Notes: a model not told the origin generated them from the sequence alone. A stretch of 64,000 bases of DNA from Pelagimonas sp. (GCA_025210265.1 JAOASD010000004.1:310001-374000); one strand, 5' to 3'; shown: positions 51,489-61,554, counted from the stretch's first letter. Numbers and translations are program-made.

Positions 51489-53843
51489 CTACAGCAGGAA
51501 ATCCGTGGCCGCGATCCCTGTGACGCCCTGCAGATCAATGCGCATGTCGCGCACCCCGTCGCCATCCACGTCGATATTGATGCGGGTGTCGCCGCCGGTT
51601 TCGACCGTGCGGATGCTGGCAACGCCACCGCCTGCGAAACTGCCCAGCAGGTTCAGTTCCAGCTGGCCCTCTACCAGATCACCCAGGTCGATCAGGTCTT
51701 CGCCCTGGGTGAAATCGGCGATGCGGTCCCATTTCAACTCGGCGCTGTCACTGACGGTGTTGAAATCGAACACATCATTGCCTGCGCCGCCGATCAGCGT
51801 GTCATTGGAGGCCCCGCCGCGCAGCAGGTCGTTGCCATCCCCGCCCAGCAGCCGGTCTTCGTCGCTGCCCCCCAGCAGGGTGTCATTGCCCAGACCGCCT
51901 TCAAGCCGGTCATCGCCGGAACGGCCTTCGATCCGGTCATCGCCGTCGCCGCCCAGACCGGTATCGCCGCCCGTGCCAAGGCGGATCACGTCATCGCCCG
52001 TGCCGCCATCCACGGAGTCCTTGTTGCCGCCTGCGCGGATCGTGTCATTGCCGTCATGACCGTAAATCAGATCATTGCCGCCGCGGCCCGACAGATCGTT
52101 ATCGCCGTTATTCCCGGTGATCTGGTTCGTGCCGTCATTGCCGATGCCGCGCAGATCCTCATTGCCCATCAGTGTCAGGTTTTCAAAATGCTCGCCCAGG
52201 GTGAAATTGGCATAGGTTTCGACGCGGTCCGTCCCCTCCATGCTGTCTTCGATCAGCTGGATATTGCTGCGATCCACGATGTAAACATCATCCCCGTCAC
52301 CGCCGTCGACTTCGCCCGACACGGTACCACCGCGCCCGTCAAACACGTCATTGTCATCGCCCAGACTGACATCGCCGATGATTTTGCCACTATTGATAAG
52401 GTGATCTTGGTCATTGAAGGTTCGGATAGCCCCTTTGATCAGGCCGGTATTGGTGATCAGGTCTGTGCCATCGCTGTAAGAGCTGAACGCCAGACCATTG
52501 TCCGAAATGATCTCGCCGCTATTGATGATCTGCACCACATAGGAATCCAAATCGGTGGCATCCGTGCGGATCGTGGTTGATGTGGATCTGAGGATGCCCG
52601 AATTTTGCAGGGTCAGTGCCGCCGCATGGGCATAAACCGCTGTTCCCACAAAATTGTCGACTGCGTTGATCTCGCCGCTATTGGTCACGATCAGGTGATC
52701 GCTTTCACCGGTCTCTCCGTATGTGCGGACGGCTTCTACGCCCTCAGCGTTGATCGTGCCGGTGTTGAACACGATATTTTCCCCGCCGCCCATGCGCACA
52801 CCGCCAGAGATCGTGCCATGATTTTCCAATATGTCGTCGGCTGTGCCCAGTCGCATTGACCAGCTGCCCCCCGCGATCATGCTGCCGGTGTTGACAATCT
52901 CTGCGGTGTCATTGCTGCCTCTTACGGAGTTCGCCTGGATCACCGTGCCCTCAGAGGCCATCATGCCGCTATTGCGCAATTCCAGTGTGGCACTTTCCAC
53001 TGTGATGCTGCTGTTATCAGACTGGATCGTGCCAGTGTTGTTCACAGACAGGCTGGAATTGGGATCCGTGGTTGGATGCCCCTGCTGGTAGATGTGGCGG
53101 GACTGAAAATCCTGTAGGGTGCCGCTGTTGTCGACGCGGTTCTGCCCACCGCCCAGGTCCAGCGTACCGGTGATGGTGCCACTATTGCTGATGTAATCAT
53201 GGCCGCCCTCGGTGCGGACCGCATCAACATTCCCCAGAATAGAGCCCTCGTTGTTCAGCCGAACAAAGGACGTGGCATAGGTCAGTTGAACCGCGTAGTC
53301 CGCAATGATATCGCCGCTGTTCAGGATATTGGCATAGACGCGGTCCGTAGAGTAAAGTCCGTTGCCCCCAAGAACCTCGCCAGAGTTGAACAGATCAACC
53401 CGCGTAGAGCTGGTGGTGCTGCTATTGTCGACACGGATCGCGGTTGAGAGGGAGGAAAGACGCCCGCTGTTCAGGATCTCGACATTTCCTGCTTCGGTTT
53501 GGGCAAAAACGCCGTGGGCATTCCCGGTGATCGTGCCGCTATTGTCGATGTCTGTGTAGCGGCGGGAAAGTTTGAGCCCGCTGTCCTGAAGCCCCTGCAC
53601 AAACCCATCCTGCCCCACGGTGATGTCAAGCACGCTTGTGCCAGAGGCCATGTTCCCCAACTCGATCCCGTCATTCAAGCCCACCACAGTGCCCAGAATG
53701 GTGGTGCGCATGATGCCATCATTGCCGCCCCAAATGCCATCATCGGATGACGTCATGGTGTGGCCGGGCAGCAGGATATATTCATCCCCGTCATGCAATG
53801 CGTAGGTCGAGGTGAATGTGGGGCTGGAAACTTCGAATGCCAT
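51489..53843 (-). CDS. Array RTX protein F, the longest member
   Basis: 784 residues. The variable part is about 495 residues and has some fourteen rungs ([156 protein letters not shown]). Linker [19 protein letters not shown] and an RTX block nearly identical to that of gene D follow; the end is [10 protein letters not shown]. The number of rungs is the main source of length variation across the array. Confidence 0.85.
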   Translation of the reverse strand: MAFEVSSPTFTSTYALHDGDEYILLPGHTMTSSDDGIWGGNDGIMRTTILGTVVGLNDGIELGNMASGTSVLDITVGQDGFVQGLQDSGLKLSRRYTDIDNSGTITGNAHGVFAQTEAGNVEILNSGRLSSLSTAIRVDNSSTTSSTRVDLFNSGEVLGGNGLYSTDRVYANILNSGDIIADYAVQLTYATSFVRLNNEGSILGNVDAVRTEGGHDYISNSGTITGTLDLGGGQNRVDNSGTLQDFQSRHIYQQGHPTTDPNSSLSVNNTGTIQSDNSSITVESATLELRNSGMMASEGTVIQANSVRGSNDTAEIVNTGSMIAGGSWSMRLGTADDILENHGTISGGVRMGGGENIVFNTGTINAEGVEAVRTYGETGESDHLIVTNSGEINAVDNFVGTAVYAHAAALTLQNSGILRSTSTTIRTDATDLDSYVVQIINSGEIISDNGLAFSSYSDGTDLITNTGLIKGAIRTFNDQDHLINSGKIIGDVSLGDDNDVFDGRGGTVSGEVDGGDGDDVYIVDRSNIQLIEDSMEGTDRVETYANFTLGEHFENLTLMGNEDLRGIGNDGTNQITGNNGDNDLSGRGGNDLIYGHDGNDTIRAGGNKDSVDGGTGDDVIRLGTGGDTGLGGDGDDRIEGRSGDDRLEGGLGNDTLLGGSDEDRLLGGDGNDLLRGGASNDTLIGGAGNDVFDFNTVSDSAELKWDRIADFTQGEDLIDLGDLVEGQLELNLLGSFAGGGVASIRTVETGGDTRINIDVDGDGVRDMRIDLQGVTGIAATDFLL

Positions 53844-54040
53844 GGTGTTTTCGCCTTTTGAATGCTCGGGTCAAAGCTGGTTAAAAACTGGGCGCAGCCT
53901 GTGTGGTTAACGAAATTTAAACAACGGGTGCCGCTACGGAAACGGGTGCCCGACCTGTCGGAATTGACAGGGGGAGCCGGGCGGGCTTGGCGACCGGAGG
54001 GGGCAGGCGGGCAAGCCCCGCCTGACGCCCGGTTTTCAGG

Positions 54041-55630
54041 TCACAGCAGGAAATCCGTGGCGCTCATGCCGGTCACGCCCTGCACATCAATGCGCATGTC
54101 GCGCACGCCATCGCCATCCACGTCGATATTGATCCGCGTGTCACCACCGGTTTCCACCGTGCGGATACTGGCCACGCCGCCGCCTGCGAAACTGCCCAGC
54201 AGGTTCAGGGTGAACTGGCCCTCGACCAGATCGCGCAGGTCGATCAGGTCTTCGCCACGGTTGAAATCGCCGATGCGGTCAAAATCCAGATCGGTGCTGT
54301 CCGAGGCCGCGCCAAAGACAAACCGGTCCGCGCCCGCGCCGCCCAGTAGGGTGTCATTGCCCGCGCCGCCTTTCAGCAGATCGGCCCCGTCGCCGCCCAG
54401 CAGGCGGTCATTGTCGCCGCCGCCGCGCAGCGTGTCGTCGCCCGCATCGCCCCACAGCGTGTCCTTGCCGCTATGGCCGGACAGCAGGTCGTCGCCTTCG
54501 CCGCCATGGCCCCGGTCTCCACCGCCGCCCAGACGGATTTCATCATTGCCATCATCGCCGTGAACGGTGTCCTTGTTGCCACCGCCCGACAGGGTGTCGT
54601 CGCCACCGGCACCGCGCAGGAGGTCTTCGCCCGCAAGGCCCTGCAGCACATTGGCCCCGTCATTGCCAAAGATCTCATTGTCTCCGACGGTCCCGGTGCC
54701 GTTGAAATCGCCGCTGCCGCGCAGATACAGCCGTTCGACAAAATCGGGCAGTTCGTAATCCGCCGAGACAATCACAGTGTCCGCATCGGCCGAGACGCTT
54801 TCGATGATCAGGGTCGAGGCATCGTCAATGTAATAGGTGTCCGCGCCGATGCCGCCAAACACCACACCATCCACAACCTGACCGCCGCCGCGCCCGTCAT
54901 AGGTGTCATCGCCCGCGCCCAGCGACACGGTGCCCACCAGCAAGCCGCTATTCACCACGCGATCCCCATTGATCGAGCCCTCGATCGCCACGCCATCGCT
55001 GAGGATCTCGCCGGTATTCACGATCTCGGTGCCGCTGCTATTGTCGATATGGATGCCGCGCTCGGCCTGAATGGTGCCAGAGTTCAGCACCAGCGCATTG
55101 TTTGAATTGTCCAGCCAGACGCCCGTACCTGCGCCAGTCACCTCGACCCGACCGGAATTGTAGAACCGCAGATCGTCTGAGGAAGTGAACGTCACGCCAA
55201 TCGTGGTGTTGGTCGGGGTGATAAAGGCCTCGATCAGGCCGGTATTGCTCATCTGCGCATTGTCAGAGGACACAAACAGCACGCCACGCGGGCCGGACAC
55301 TTCGCCATGATTGACCAGCGCCGAGGCATCGCCCCGCAGATAGACCCCATAGCTGAGATCGCCAAGACCGCGCACGGTGCCGTCCTCGCCGATCAGCACC
55401 TCGTTCACGCCATTGCCAGAGGTGTTGATGGCCAGCAGGGAAATCCCGTGATTGCCCCCGACCACGGTGCCATCAATGGTCAGGTCGATATTCCAGTCAT
55501 CGGTGTTGTCGACATTGGATATGGCGGAGCCGTTGGGATCAAAAATGGTCTGGCTGGCGGAAAGCCAGGCAGTGGTATGGGCGGTAAGTGTCTGTCCGAT
55601 GGTGGACGAGCTGAGATTGATGACCGGCAT
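54041..55630 (-). CDS. Array RTX protein G
   Basis: 529 residues. The variable part (about 240 residues) includes LVNHGEVSGPRGVLFV, MSNTGLIEAFITPTNTTI, VLNSGTIQAERGIHI and IVNTGEILSDGVAIEG. Linker GDDTYDGRGGGQVVDGVVFGGIGADTYYIDD, RTX repeats with a block GGGGDRGHGGEGDDLLSGHSGKDTLWGDAGDDTLRGG, and the end GVTGMSATDFLL follow. An ATG at 55684 would add 18 residues, but siblings start with short hydrophilic-hydrophobic MxxxN stretches such as MPVINLSSS, so 55630 was chosen (GGGGAT upstream). Confidence 0.85.
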   Translation of the reverse strand: MPVINLSSSTIGQTLTAHTTAWLSASQTIFDPNGSAISNVDNTDDWNIDLTIDGTVVGGNHGISLLAINTSGNGVNEVLIGEDGTVRGLGDLSYGVYLRGDASALVNHGEVSGPRGVLFVSSDNAQMSNTGLIEAFITPTNTTIGVTFTSSDDLRFYNSGRVEVTGAGTGVWLDNSNNALVLNSGTIQAERGIHIDNSSGTEIVNTGEILSDGVAIEGSINGDRVVNSGLLVGTVSLGAGDDTYDGRGGGQVVDGVVFGGIGADTYYIDDASTLIIESVSADADTVIVSADYELPDFVERLYLRGSGDFNGTGTVGDNEIFGNDGANVLQGLAGEDLLRGAGGDDTLSGGGNKDTVHGDDGNDEIRLGGGGDRGHGGEGDDLLSGHSGKDTLWGDAGDDTLRGGGDNDRLLGGDGADLLKGGAGNDTLLGGAGADRFVFGAASDSTDLDFDRIGDFNRGEDLIDLRDLVEGQFTLNLLGSFAGGGVASIRTVETGGDTRINIDVDGDGVRDMRIDVQGVTGMSATDFLL

Positions 55631-55788
55631 TGTGGCATCCCCGTTTGAACTGGTTTCACTGACACGCGGGCAGTCCCAGAACACAGGGAACGGGCTGGCA
55701 AAAGCCAGCCACGCATCAGCCCCAATGCGTTGATCTGTTTAAAGGAATTACCCAAGTCGGCGGCAGGATAGCCGTGCGGTCCACAATG

Positions 55789-57297
55789 TCAGGTCAGGAA
55801 ATCCGTGCCATCCAAGCCGGTCACACCCTGCACATCAATGCGCATGTCGCGCGATCCATCGCCATCCACGTCGATATTGATCCGCGTGTCGCCGCCGGAT
55901 TCCACGGTGCGGATGCTGGCCACCCCGCCCCCGCTGAAGGCCCCCAGCAGGTTCAGCGCCAACTGGCCTTCGATCAGGGCGCTGAGGTCGATCAGGTCTT
56001 CGCCTCGGGTGAAATCGGTGATCACGTCAAATTCCAGCGACGGGCTGTCGCTGACCGCGTGAAATTCGAAACTGTCCGTGCCCGCATTGCCGGTCAGCGT
56101 GTCTTTGCCCGCGCCGCCAACCAGCGTGTCGGCCCCGTCACCGCCGCGCAGCAGGTCTTCGTCCGCGCCGCCGATCAGCCGGTCATTGCCGTCCTGACCG
56201 TCGATCAGATCCTTGCCGGACCGCCCCTCGATCGTGTCATCGCCTGTGCCGCCCTGTGCGGTGTCACCGCCTGCGCCGAGCCGGATCAGATCATCGCCGC
56301 TGCCGCCATCGACGCTGTCCTTGTTGCCGCCTGCACGGATGAAATCATCGCCCGCGCCGCCAAGGATCGTGTCATTCCCGGCGCGCCCGGACAGCACATT
56401 GTCGCCGCCATTGCCTGTGACCTCATTGGCCAGTTCATTGCCAATGCCACGCCAGTTGCCTGCGCCCAGTAGGGTGAGGTCTTCGATATGATCGTCAAGG
56501 GCGAAATCCGCTGCCGCTTCGACCCGGTCATTGCCCTGACCATTGTTTTCATTGATGTCGAGCGCGCTGCTATCGGTGATGTAGACATCATTGCCGCTGC
56601 CGCCGTTCACGCGACCATTCACCGTGCCCCCCAGCGTGTTGAACGTATCGGCCCCGGCGCCCAGTTCGACCCGGCCATTGATCACCCCGGTGTTAAAGAT
56701 CGTGTCGGCCCCGGCGCCGCCAATATAGGCCTGGCTGCTGCTGAAGGGTTCGCCCCCGGTCAGGGTGCCGGTATTGATCAGCACGGTGATGCCATCCTGG
56801 GTCAGCGTGTTGTCGATGCCTTCTCCGGTGCCGGCGATGACCCCGCTATTGACGATCTCGGTCACCCCGGCATTTGAGGTCTCAAGCTGTAGCGCCGTAC
56901 CGGTCGAGGTGATCGAGCCGGTGTTGATGATGTCATGCACCACCGGGATCACCGCAGCGTTGTCGGCGGTCAGGATCATCCCGCGATTGGTGCCCGAGAT
57001 GCTGCCATGATTGATGATCTGCGTATCCGTGGTCACATCGGCCCGAATGCCGACCCCACCAGACAAGATCGAGCCAGTCTGGCCGATCAGCACCTCCAGC
57101 TGCGTGGCGCTGGTGGCGTCAATCCCGGTGCCAAAGGTCTGGATCGTGCCGTTGATGATAATGTCATTATCGGCGGTTGTGGTGATGGCGATGGGGGCAA
57201 AGGTCAGAATTGCGCCATCCGGCCCGATCAGCCCGCCTTCGTTCACGCCAAGGGATTGCCCGGCGACAACCGTGGTGTTGATGTTAAAAGAAGCCAT
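55789..57297 (-). CDS. Array RTX protein H
   Basis: 502 residues, the shortest member. The variable part (about 210 residues) has IINHGSISGTNRGMILT, IINTGSITSTGTALQL, IVNSGVIAGTGEGI, LINTGTLTGGEPFSSS and IFNTGVINGRVELG. Linker ADTFNTLGGTVNGRVNGGSGNDVYITDSSALDINENNGQGNDRVE is the most divergent. The end is GVTGLDGTDFLT, with Thr in place of the final Leu. AAAGGA precedes the ATG. It is the first gene of the array as transcribed; nnr lies upstream in the opposite direction. Confidence 0.85.
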   Translation of the reverse strand: MASFNINTTVVAGQSLGVNEGGLIGPDGAILTFAPIAITTTADNDIIINGTIQTFGTGIDATSATQLEVLIGQTGSILSGGVGIRADVTTDTQIINHGSISGTNRGMILTADNAAVIPVVHDIINTGSITSTGTALQLETSNAGVTEIVNSGVIAGTGEGIDNTLTQDGITVLINTGTLTGGEPFSSSQAYIGGAGADTIFNTGVINGRVELGAGADTFNTLGGTVNGRVNGGSGNDVYITDSSALDINENNGQGNDRVEAAADFALDDHIEDLTLLGAGNWRGIGNELANEVTGNGGDNVLSGRAGNDTILGGAGDDFIRAGGNKDSVDGGSGDDLIRLGAGGDTAQGGTGDDTIEGRSGKDLIDGQDGNDRLIGGADEDLLRGGDGADTLVGGAGKDTLTGNAGTDSFEFHAVSDSPSLEFDVITDFTRGEDLIDLSALIEGQLALNLLGAFSGGGVASIRTVESGGDTRINIDVDGDGSRDMRIDVQGVTGLDGTDFLT

Positions 57298-57531
57298 GAC
57301 AGTATCCTTTCCCAAATGCAAAGCCCTGCGCCATGGCGTGGCCTGATCGGTGCAGATACGGGATACGGGCGTTGGATACGGTTACGCGGCAGATCAGGGC
57401 CCCCGTCAGGCGTGGGCGGTGTTGCCTGTGATGTTAACAGCTTGGCCTTTGCGTGGGGCAGCTGTCAAAACTTTCTTTTTTCACGGGCGGCGGGGCTTGG
57501 CGTTGCACGGGGCTTGCGGCACTCTCGCCCC

Positions 57532-59052
57532 ATGACACAGGTTTTGACAGCCGCGCAGATGCGGCGTTTCGAACAAGACGCCATGGCGGCAGGCACTGCC
57601 ACTGGGGCCACATTGATGGAGCGCGCAGGGCAGGGCGTTGTGGAGGCGATCCAGAGGCGCTGGCCGCAGATGCGGGATCTGCAGAGGCGTGCGCTGATTT
57701 TATGCGGGCCGGGGAATAATGGCGGCGATGGCTTTGTGATTGCACGGCTTTTGCACGGGCTGGGCTGGCAGGTGGATCTGCGGCTGATGGGCGATCCGGC
57801 GCGCCTGCCGCCCGATGCGGCGCTGAATCATGCACGTTGGTGCGCGCTGGGCGCTGTCCTGCCCTACGCCCCCGATCTGCCCGGCTGTGGTGCGGTCGAT
57901 CTGGTGGTGGATGCGCTGTTTGGCACGGGGCTGACCCGACCGGTGGCCGGGCTGGATCAGTTGGCCAGGCGGTTGGCCCAGCTCAGCGCCCCGGTGGTGG
58001 CGGTGGACATCCCGTCGGGCCTGTGCGCTGATAGCGGACGCCCGCTGGGCGCGGCCCTGCAGGCCGATCTGACCGTCAGTTTTCATAGCGCCAAGCTGGG
58101 GCATTACCTAGCAGCAGGGCCAGCCCATTGCGGTGATCTGCAGATTGCGCCCATCGGGCTGGAGGGGGCCGTGCCCGGCGCGGCAGAGCTGCTTGAACCG
58201 CCTCAAGGTCTGGACAAAGCAGGCGCTGGGCACAAGTTCAGCCACGGCCATGCGCTGGTGCTGTCCGGTGGTTCAGGTCGCAGCGGCGCGGCACGGCTGG
58301 CGGCGCGGGCGGCGCTGCGGGTCGGGGCCGGGTTGGTCACGCTGGGCGCGCCGCCCAATGCGCTGCAGGAAATCGCCTGTCAGATCACGGCGCTGATGCT
58401 GACCCGGATCGCGGATGCGCAGGGGCTAAGCGCGGCGCTGGAGGATCCGCGGCTGACGGCCCTGTGCCTTGGCCCCGGTCTGGGGTTGGAGCGCGCCCGC
58501 GATTTGGTGCCGGTTGCCCTGAAAAGCGGGCGGGCCTGTGTTCTGGACGCGGATGCGCTGAGCGCCTTTCAGGACGCGCCGGACAGTTTGTTTGGTGCGC
58601 TGCATGAGGGCTGTGTCCTGACGCCTCATTTTGGTGAATTTACGCGGTTGTTCCCGGATCTGGCTGCGGCACTGCAGGGCGAGGCACTGCGCGGTCCCGC
58701 CTATGCGCGGGTGGATGCCGTGCGGGAGGCGGCGGCGCGGGCCGGCTGTACAATCCTGCTGAAAGGCCCTGACACGGTGATCGCGGACCCGACCGGGCGC
58801 ATTGCGCTGCATGGTGCGGCCTATGCGATGGCCGCGCCTTGGCTGGCCACCGCAGGGTCGGGCGATGTGTTGGCGGGGCTGATCACCGGGCTTCTCGCAC
58901 GCGGACGCGGCGGGTTCGAGGCCGCCGGGCAGGGGGCCTGGCTGCATGGCGCAGCGGGACGGCACTGCGGCCCCGGTTTGATTGCCGAAGATCTGCCAGA
59001 GGCGATTCCAGCAGTTTTGCGCCCCCTGATATCAGGCGTGCGCGCGGATTGA
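57532..59052 (+). CDS. nnr: Bifunctional NAD(P)H-hydrate epimerase / ADP-dependent NAD(P)H-hydrate dehydratase
   Basis: 506 residues. The N-terminal YjeF epimerase domain has LTAAQMRRFEQDAMAAG, ALILCGPGNNGGDGFVIARLL and VVAVDIPSGLCADSG; the C-terminal kinase-like dehydratase domain has LVLSGGSGRSGAARLAARAALRVGAGLV, LTPHFGEFTRLF, ILLKGPDTVIADPTGR and the ATP site PWLATAGSGDVLAGLITGLLARG. It repairs hydrated NAD(P)H. ATG at 57532 gives the normal length; the reading frame is open upstream but that part overlaps array gene H on the other strand. Confidence 0.9.
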   Translation: MTQVLTAAQMRRFEQDAMAAGTATGATLMERAGQGVVEAIQRRWPQMRDLQRRALILCGPGNNGGDGFVIARLLHGLGWQVDLRLMGDPARLPPDAALNHARWCALGAVLPYAPDLPGCGAVDLVVDALFGTGLTRPVAGLDQLARRLAQLSAPVVAVDIPSGLCADSGRPLGAALQADLTVSFHSAKLGHYLAAGPAHCGDLQIAPIGLEGAVPGAAELLEPPQGLDKAGAGHKFSHGHALVLSGGSGRSGAARLAARAALRVGAGLVTLGAPPNALQEIACQITALMLTRIADAQGLSAALEDPRLTALCLGPGLGLERARDLVPVALKSGRACVLDADALSAFQDAPDSLFGALHEGCVLTPHFGEFTRLFPDLAAALQGEALRGPAYARVDAVREAAARAGCTILLKGPDTVIADPTGRIALHGAAYAMAAPWLATAGSGDVLAGLITGLLARGRGGFEAAGQGAWLHGAAGRHCGPGLIAEDLPEAIPAVLRPLISGVRAD

Positions 59053-59061
59053 GCGGCTTAT

Positions 59062-59108
59062 GGGGGCGTTGCCCCCGTCCCCTTGCGGGGCCTCCCCCAG
59101 GGTATTTG
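59062..59108 (-). repeat. Hairpin plus CCCCAGGGTATTTG motif (copy 7)
   Basis: GGGGGCGTTGCCCCC (59062-59076), CCCCTTGCGGGG and CCTCCCCCAGGGTATTTGTGCAGCAGAGAAG closely resemble the arrangement at 21581-21641. It lies 10 bp after the nnr stop. Confidence 0.5.
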
Positions 59109-59135
59109 TGCAGCAGAGAAGCGCGCAGCCGGGCG

Positions 59136-59735
59136 TTACATCTGATGGGGCTGACGCTGGGGCTCTGGCCTTGCAGTGAGAGGCGCAGAGGAGGCCAGCT
59201 CCAGCCCGTCAACATACAGAATATGCGGCGCGTCAAAGATCAGTTCGGTCATTTCGCAGGCCGCGCTGCCATCATCGCGGATGAATGTGCCATCAATCAG
59301 GCGTTTGGCTGGGATAAGGGCGCTGGACCGCCCAAAGAGTGCCTTGGCGCGCCAGTCGCGGATCAGGATCTGCTGGCTTGCAGGTAGGGTCAGGTCGCTG
59401 TTCGGGCGCATATGGCCCAGTGTGCCGGCCTGAATGTGCACCCTCGGCAGGTGACGGCGCGCGCGCCGCACCGCCTGTAGTACAGCCGTGCCACTGTCGC
59501 GTGTAATGATCCTGTCTCCGGGTGCGAGATATTCCACTGGCAGGGCCCCATCCAGGGTCAACACGGATACCCCTGGCATTAGCCCGTTGCCGCAGAACCC
59601 ATGCACAAGATGGGGCGCATCAGCCAGCGCGTCTGATCTGATTCTTGCAGGGCTATCCTGCGGGGGTGTCGTCTGCGGTTTGCGTCCCATGCCAAAGCTG
59701 GTCCACATCCGCCCAAACGCGGAATTCCGTTGCAT
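59136..59735 (-). CDS. Hint domain-containing protein
   Basis: 199 residues. Most of the protein is a Hint-type domain: GVSVLTLDGALPVEYLAPGDRIITRD, LTLPASQQILIRDWRAKALFG, SALIPAKRLIDGTFIRDD and ELIFDAPHILYVDGLELASSAPL. Unlike the Hint/RTX protein at 19-21 kb, the first Hint position is Gly-Val (MPGVSVLTLDG) rather than Cys, so self-splicing is not expected. No signal peptide or RTX repeats are visible. A GTG at 59756 is an alternative start. It is convergent with nnr. Confidence 0.7.
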   Translation of the reverse strand: MQRNSAFGRMWTSFGMGRKPQTTPPQDSPARIRSDALADAPHLVHGFCGNGLMPGVSVLTLDGALPVEYLAPGDRIITRDSGTAVLQAVRRARRHLPRVHIQAGTLGHMRPNSDLTLPASQQILIRDWRAKALFGRSSALIPAKRLIDGTFIRDDGSAACEMTELIFDAPHILYVDGLELASSAPLTARPEPQRQPHQM

Positions 59736-59952
59736 GATGCAAAGCCTGTCTGTCACTGCCGTTTTGTATTTTTCCTTATGTTACATCAAGTTTCGGTAAA
59801 TGTCGCCCACGTTTTGCCTTGGTTTCGCCACGATCGCGTTGCGCGAAACAGGCAAAATTCGAATCGAATTTTTCCACTCGCAACCGGTGTCAGGCTTTGC
59901 TAGGTAGCGGGCATCGCTGTGGTTTTGACGTAAAGACACCGCGATACAGGAT

Positions 59953-60037
59953 GCGGGTGTGGCGGAATTGGTAGACGCACCAGATTTAGGTTCTGGCGCC
60001 GCAAGGCGTGGGGGTTCAAGTCCCTCCACCCGCACCA
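59953..60037 (+). tRNA. tRNA-Leu (anticodon TAG)
   Basis: 85 nt including an encoded CCA. The acceptor stem GCGGGTG pairs with CACCCGC. The anticodon arm CCAGA-TTTAGGT-TCTGG gives TAG, reading CUN leucine codons. A long variable arm (CGCCGCAAGGCG) follows and GGGTTCAAGTCCC is the T-arm. It forms the boundary to the lower-GC island on the right. Confidence 0.95.
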
Positions 60038-60177
60038 CATTGAAATTAAATGGAAATTGTGGGTGTTGTAAGCCTTGGTTGGCTGCAAATTTCTGCTACT
60101 GCTACGATTTTGCTACGAATGGCGGTCGTGGTGTAGCAGTCGTGTAGCAGGGCGGCGTGAGCCGCCCCGTAAATGCG

Positions 60178-60726
60178 TTAGCTGTCCAGAATCTTGAAAA
60201 TGTTATGATTATCAAGATTCTTAAGCACGCTGTGCAGGTTTGAGCGTTCCATGTCCTGAATCGCTTGACCGATCCCGCTGCGTTCTAGGTCTCGCATCAC
60301 CATGCCGACGCCGCTATTTTCTATCTGGCGTAGCGCTGCGCCCACACCGCTGCGCTCGAAATCTTGGATTGCGCGCATGGCAGGGCTTTCCTGAAACGCC
60401 TTGGCAACGCGGAGCGCTTCACCGATGGAGTTTCGCTGGCTTTCCATCGTGGACCTGCGGTCAACTACGCGGCGCGCCGGACGGTTGCGCTCTTCAAGGC
60501 GCTCACGCGCCTCTGCCATTCGCTCTTCCTTTTGCGTGCTCCACTTGTCATGCAAGCGTCGGCGGAAGGCTTCCAAACCTTGCTGGGGGATACCTTCACT
60601 CTTGGCGATTTGCATGATGGCGGCGTTTGCTGATTTAGCACTGTTGCGCGTCAGCGCATCCGCGATTTGATCCAGATACGGCCCATCTGGATAGGTGCTG
60701 CCCTTTGGGCGCCCACGTTTTGCCAT
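60178..60726 (-). CDS. Repeat-rich small protein of unknown function, putative DNA-binding
   Basis: 182 residues. The N-terminus MAKRGRPKGS is an AT-hook-like motif, followed by a possible helical domain (IADALTRNSAKSANAAIMQIAKSEGIPQQGLEAFRRRLHDKW). From about residue 120 there are five imperfect 12-residue repeats: IQDFERSGVGAAL, RQIENSGVGMVM, RDLERSGIGQAI, QDMERSNLHSVL and KNLDNHNIFKIL. I recognise no family. AAAGGAA precedes the ATG at 60726. It is the first gene after tRNA-Leu and looks like accessory DNA. Confidence 0.6.
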   Translation of the reverse strand: MAKRGRPKGSTYPDGPYLDQIADALTRNSAKSANAAIMQIAKSEGIPQQGLEAFRRRLHDKWSTQKEERMAEARERLEERNRPARRVVDRRSTMESQRNSIGEALRVAKAFQESPAMRAIQDFERSGVGAALRQIENSGVGMVMRDLERSGIGQAIQDMERSNLHSVLKNLDNHNIFKILDS

Positions 60727-60922
60727 GTCGTTTCCTTTGCTCGACTGTTTCGATGGGCCTAACTTCAGGGCAGAGCGGCCTCTTGTCAGCGAAGATAATA
60801 GTGCAGAACAAAGAAAACTGAGAGATTAATTCTGCGATCTGTGAGAAAAAATAGGAAATCGGCGCGCGGCTTTAGTGAGAATAAATGGCTGGGGCGTATT
60901 CGACGCTTCGATACAGGCAACG

Positions 60923-61168
60923 TCAGTAGTATTGCAGCGTCTCGCGGTTCTCCCAAGCTGCGGCGAAGTCGGGGTATCCGGTGGCAGCGTTTGTCTTGGC
61001 TTCCGTTAAGCGGTCAACGCGCCGAACCAGCCAGCCACCAGCACGCGTGGAAATCCAGCCATAGTAAATGTAGGTCGGGTCTGACTCGTCAGTTTCGTCC
61101 GGTGGCAGGGCCGTTGGACCGCTATTCGTTCCCGGCGGGCCTTGGATAACGGTCAGGTTTCGACTCAT
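60923..61168 (-). CDS. Phage-like small protein, 3' part
   Basis: 81 residues from the ATG at 61168, though the same frame is open further upstream (TDLYRYTTYAVISSENPLASRIDRLQSLVP) with a plausible continuation, so the true 5' end may be lost. The C-terminal YIYYGWISTRAGGWLVRRVD...ATGYPDFAAAWENRETLQY resembles small structural proteins of tailed phages that end in AWxNRxxLxY. The upstream part runs directly into the truncated cas1 frame, which suggests a recombination junction near 61260. Confidence 0.45.
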   Translation of the reverse strand: MSRNLTVIQGPPGTNSGPTALPPDETDESDPTYIYYGWISTRAGGWLVRRVDRLTEAKTNAATGYPDFAAAWENRETLQYY

Positions 61169-61224
61169 CGGCACCAATGACTGCAGCCTGTCTATGCGGC
61201 TAGCTAGCGGATTTTCTGAGGAAA

Positions 61225-61554
61225 TTACTGCATATGTTGTGTAACGATACAGGTCGGTGAAGTCATCGGTTCTTGGGGGCGCAAACGACCACCTTGGGCG
61301 TGATGACCCTCGATCGGCATAAGAACAGATCGTGGTACGTGATTGGATGCGCAAAAGACGACGGGTACAGCTCGATCACCAAGTTCGGCCAACAGGCTTC
61401 CCGACGCGGTGGTGCCATGTGCGTGAATGATGACGGCCGTAATTTCATCCAGGGGAATGCGGCCGATTTCGATGCTATTTTCGGTGACTTTCAAAAAGCC
61501 GCGTTCGCGTGAAAGGTGACGCCCATCCACGGAAATATCAATAACACGATCCAA
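61225..61554 (-). pseudogene. cas1: Truncated cas1 (type II-like)
   Basis: 109-residue ORF. Residues 1-92 read as the N-terminal beta domain of type II Cas1: RVIDISVDGRHLSRERGFLKVTENSIEIGRIPLDEITAVIIHAHGTT, ELGDRAVPVVFCASNHVPRSVLMPIEGHHAQGGRLRPQ. From there the sequence changes to EPMTSPTCIVTQHMQ and stops, so about two thirds of Cas1 (including the catalytic E/H/D region) is missing. Cas1 normally integrates spacers with Cas2; this copy cannot. It lies 57 bp downstream of cas9 in the same orientation. No cas2 or array follows. Confidence 0.75.

Noticed and set aside
60841-61149. 102-residue plus-strand ORF opposite the phage-like fragment
   Set aside because: Arg/Ser-rich composition, no ribosome-binding site and overlap with the better-supported minus-strand frame.
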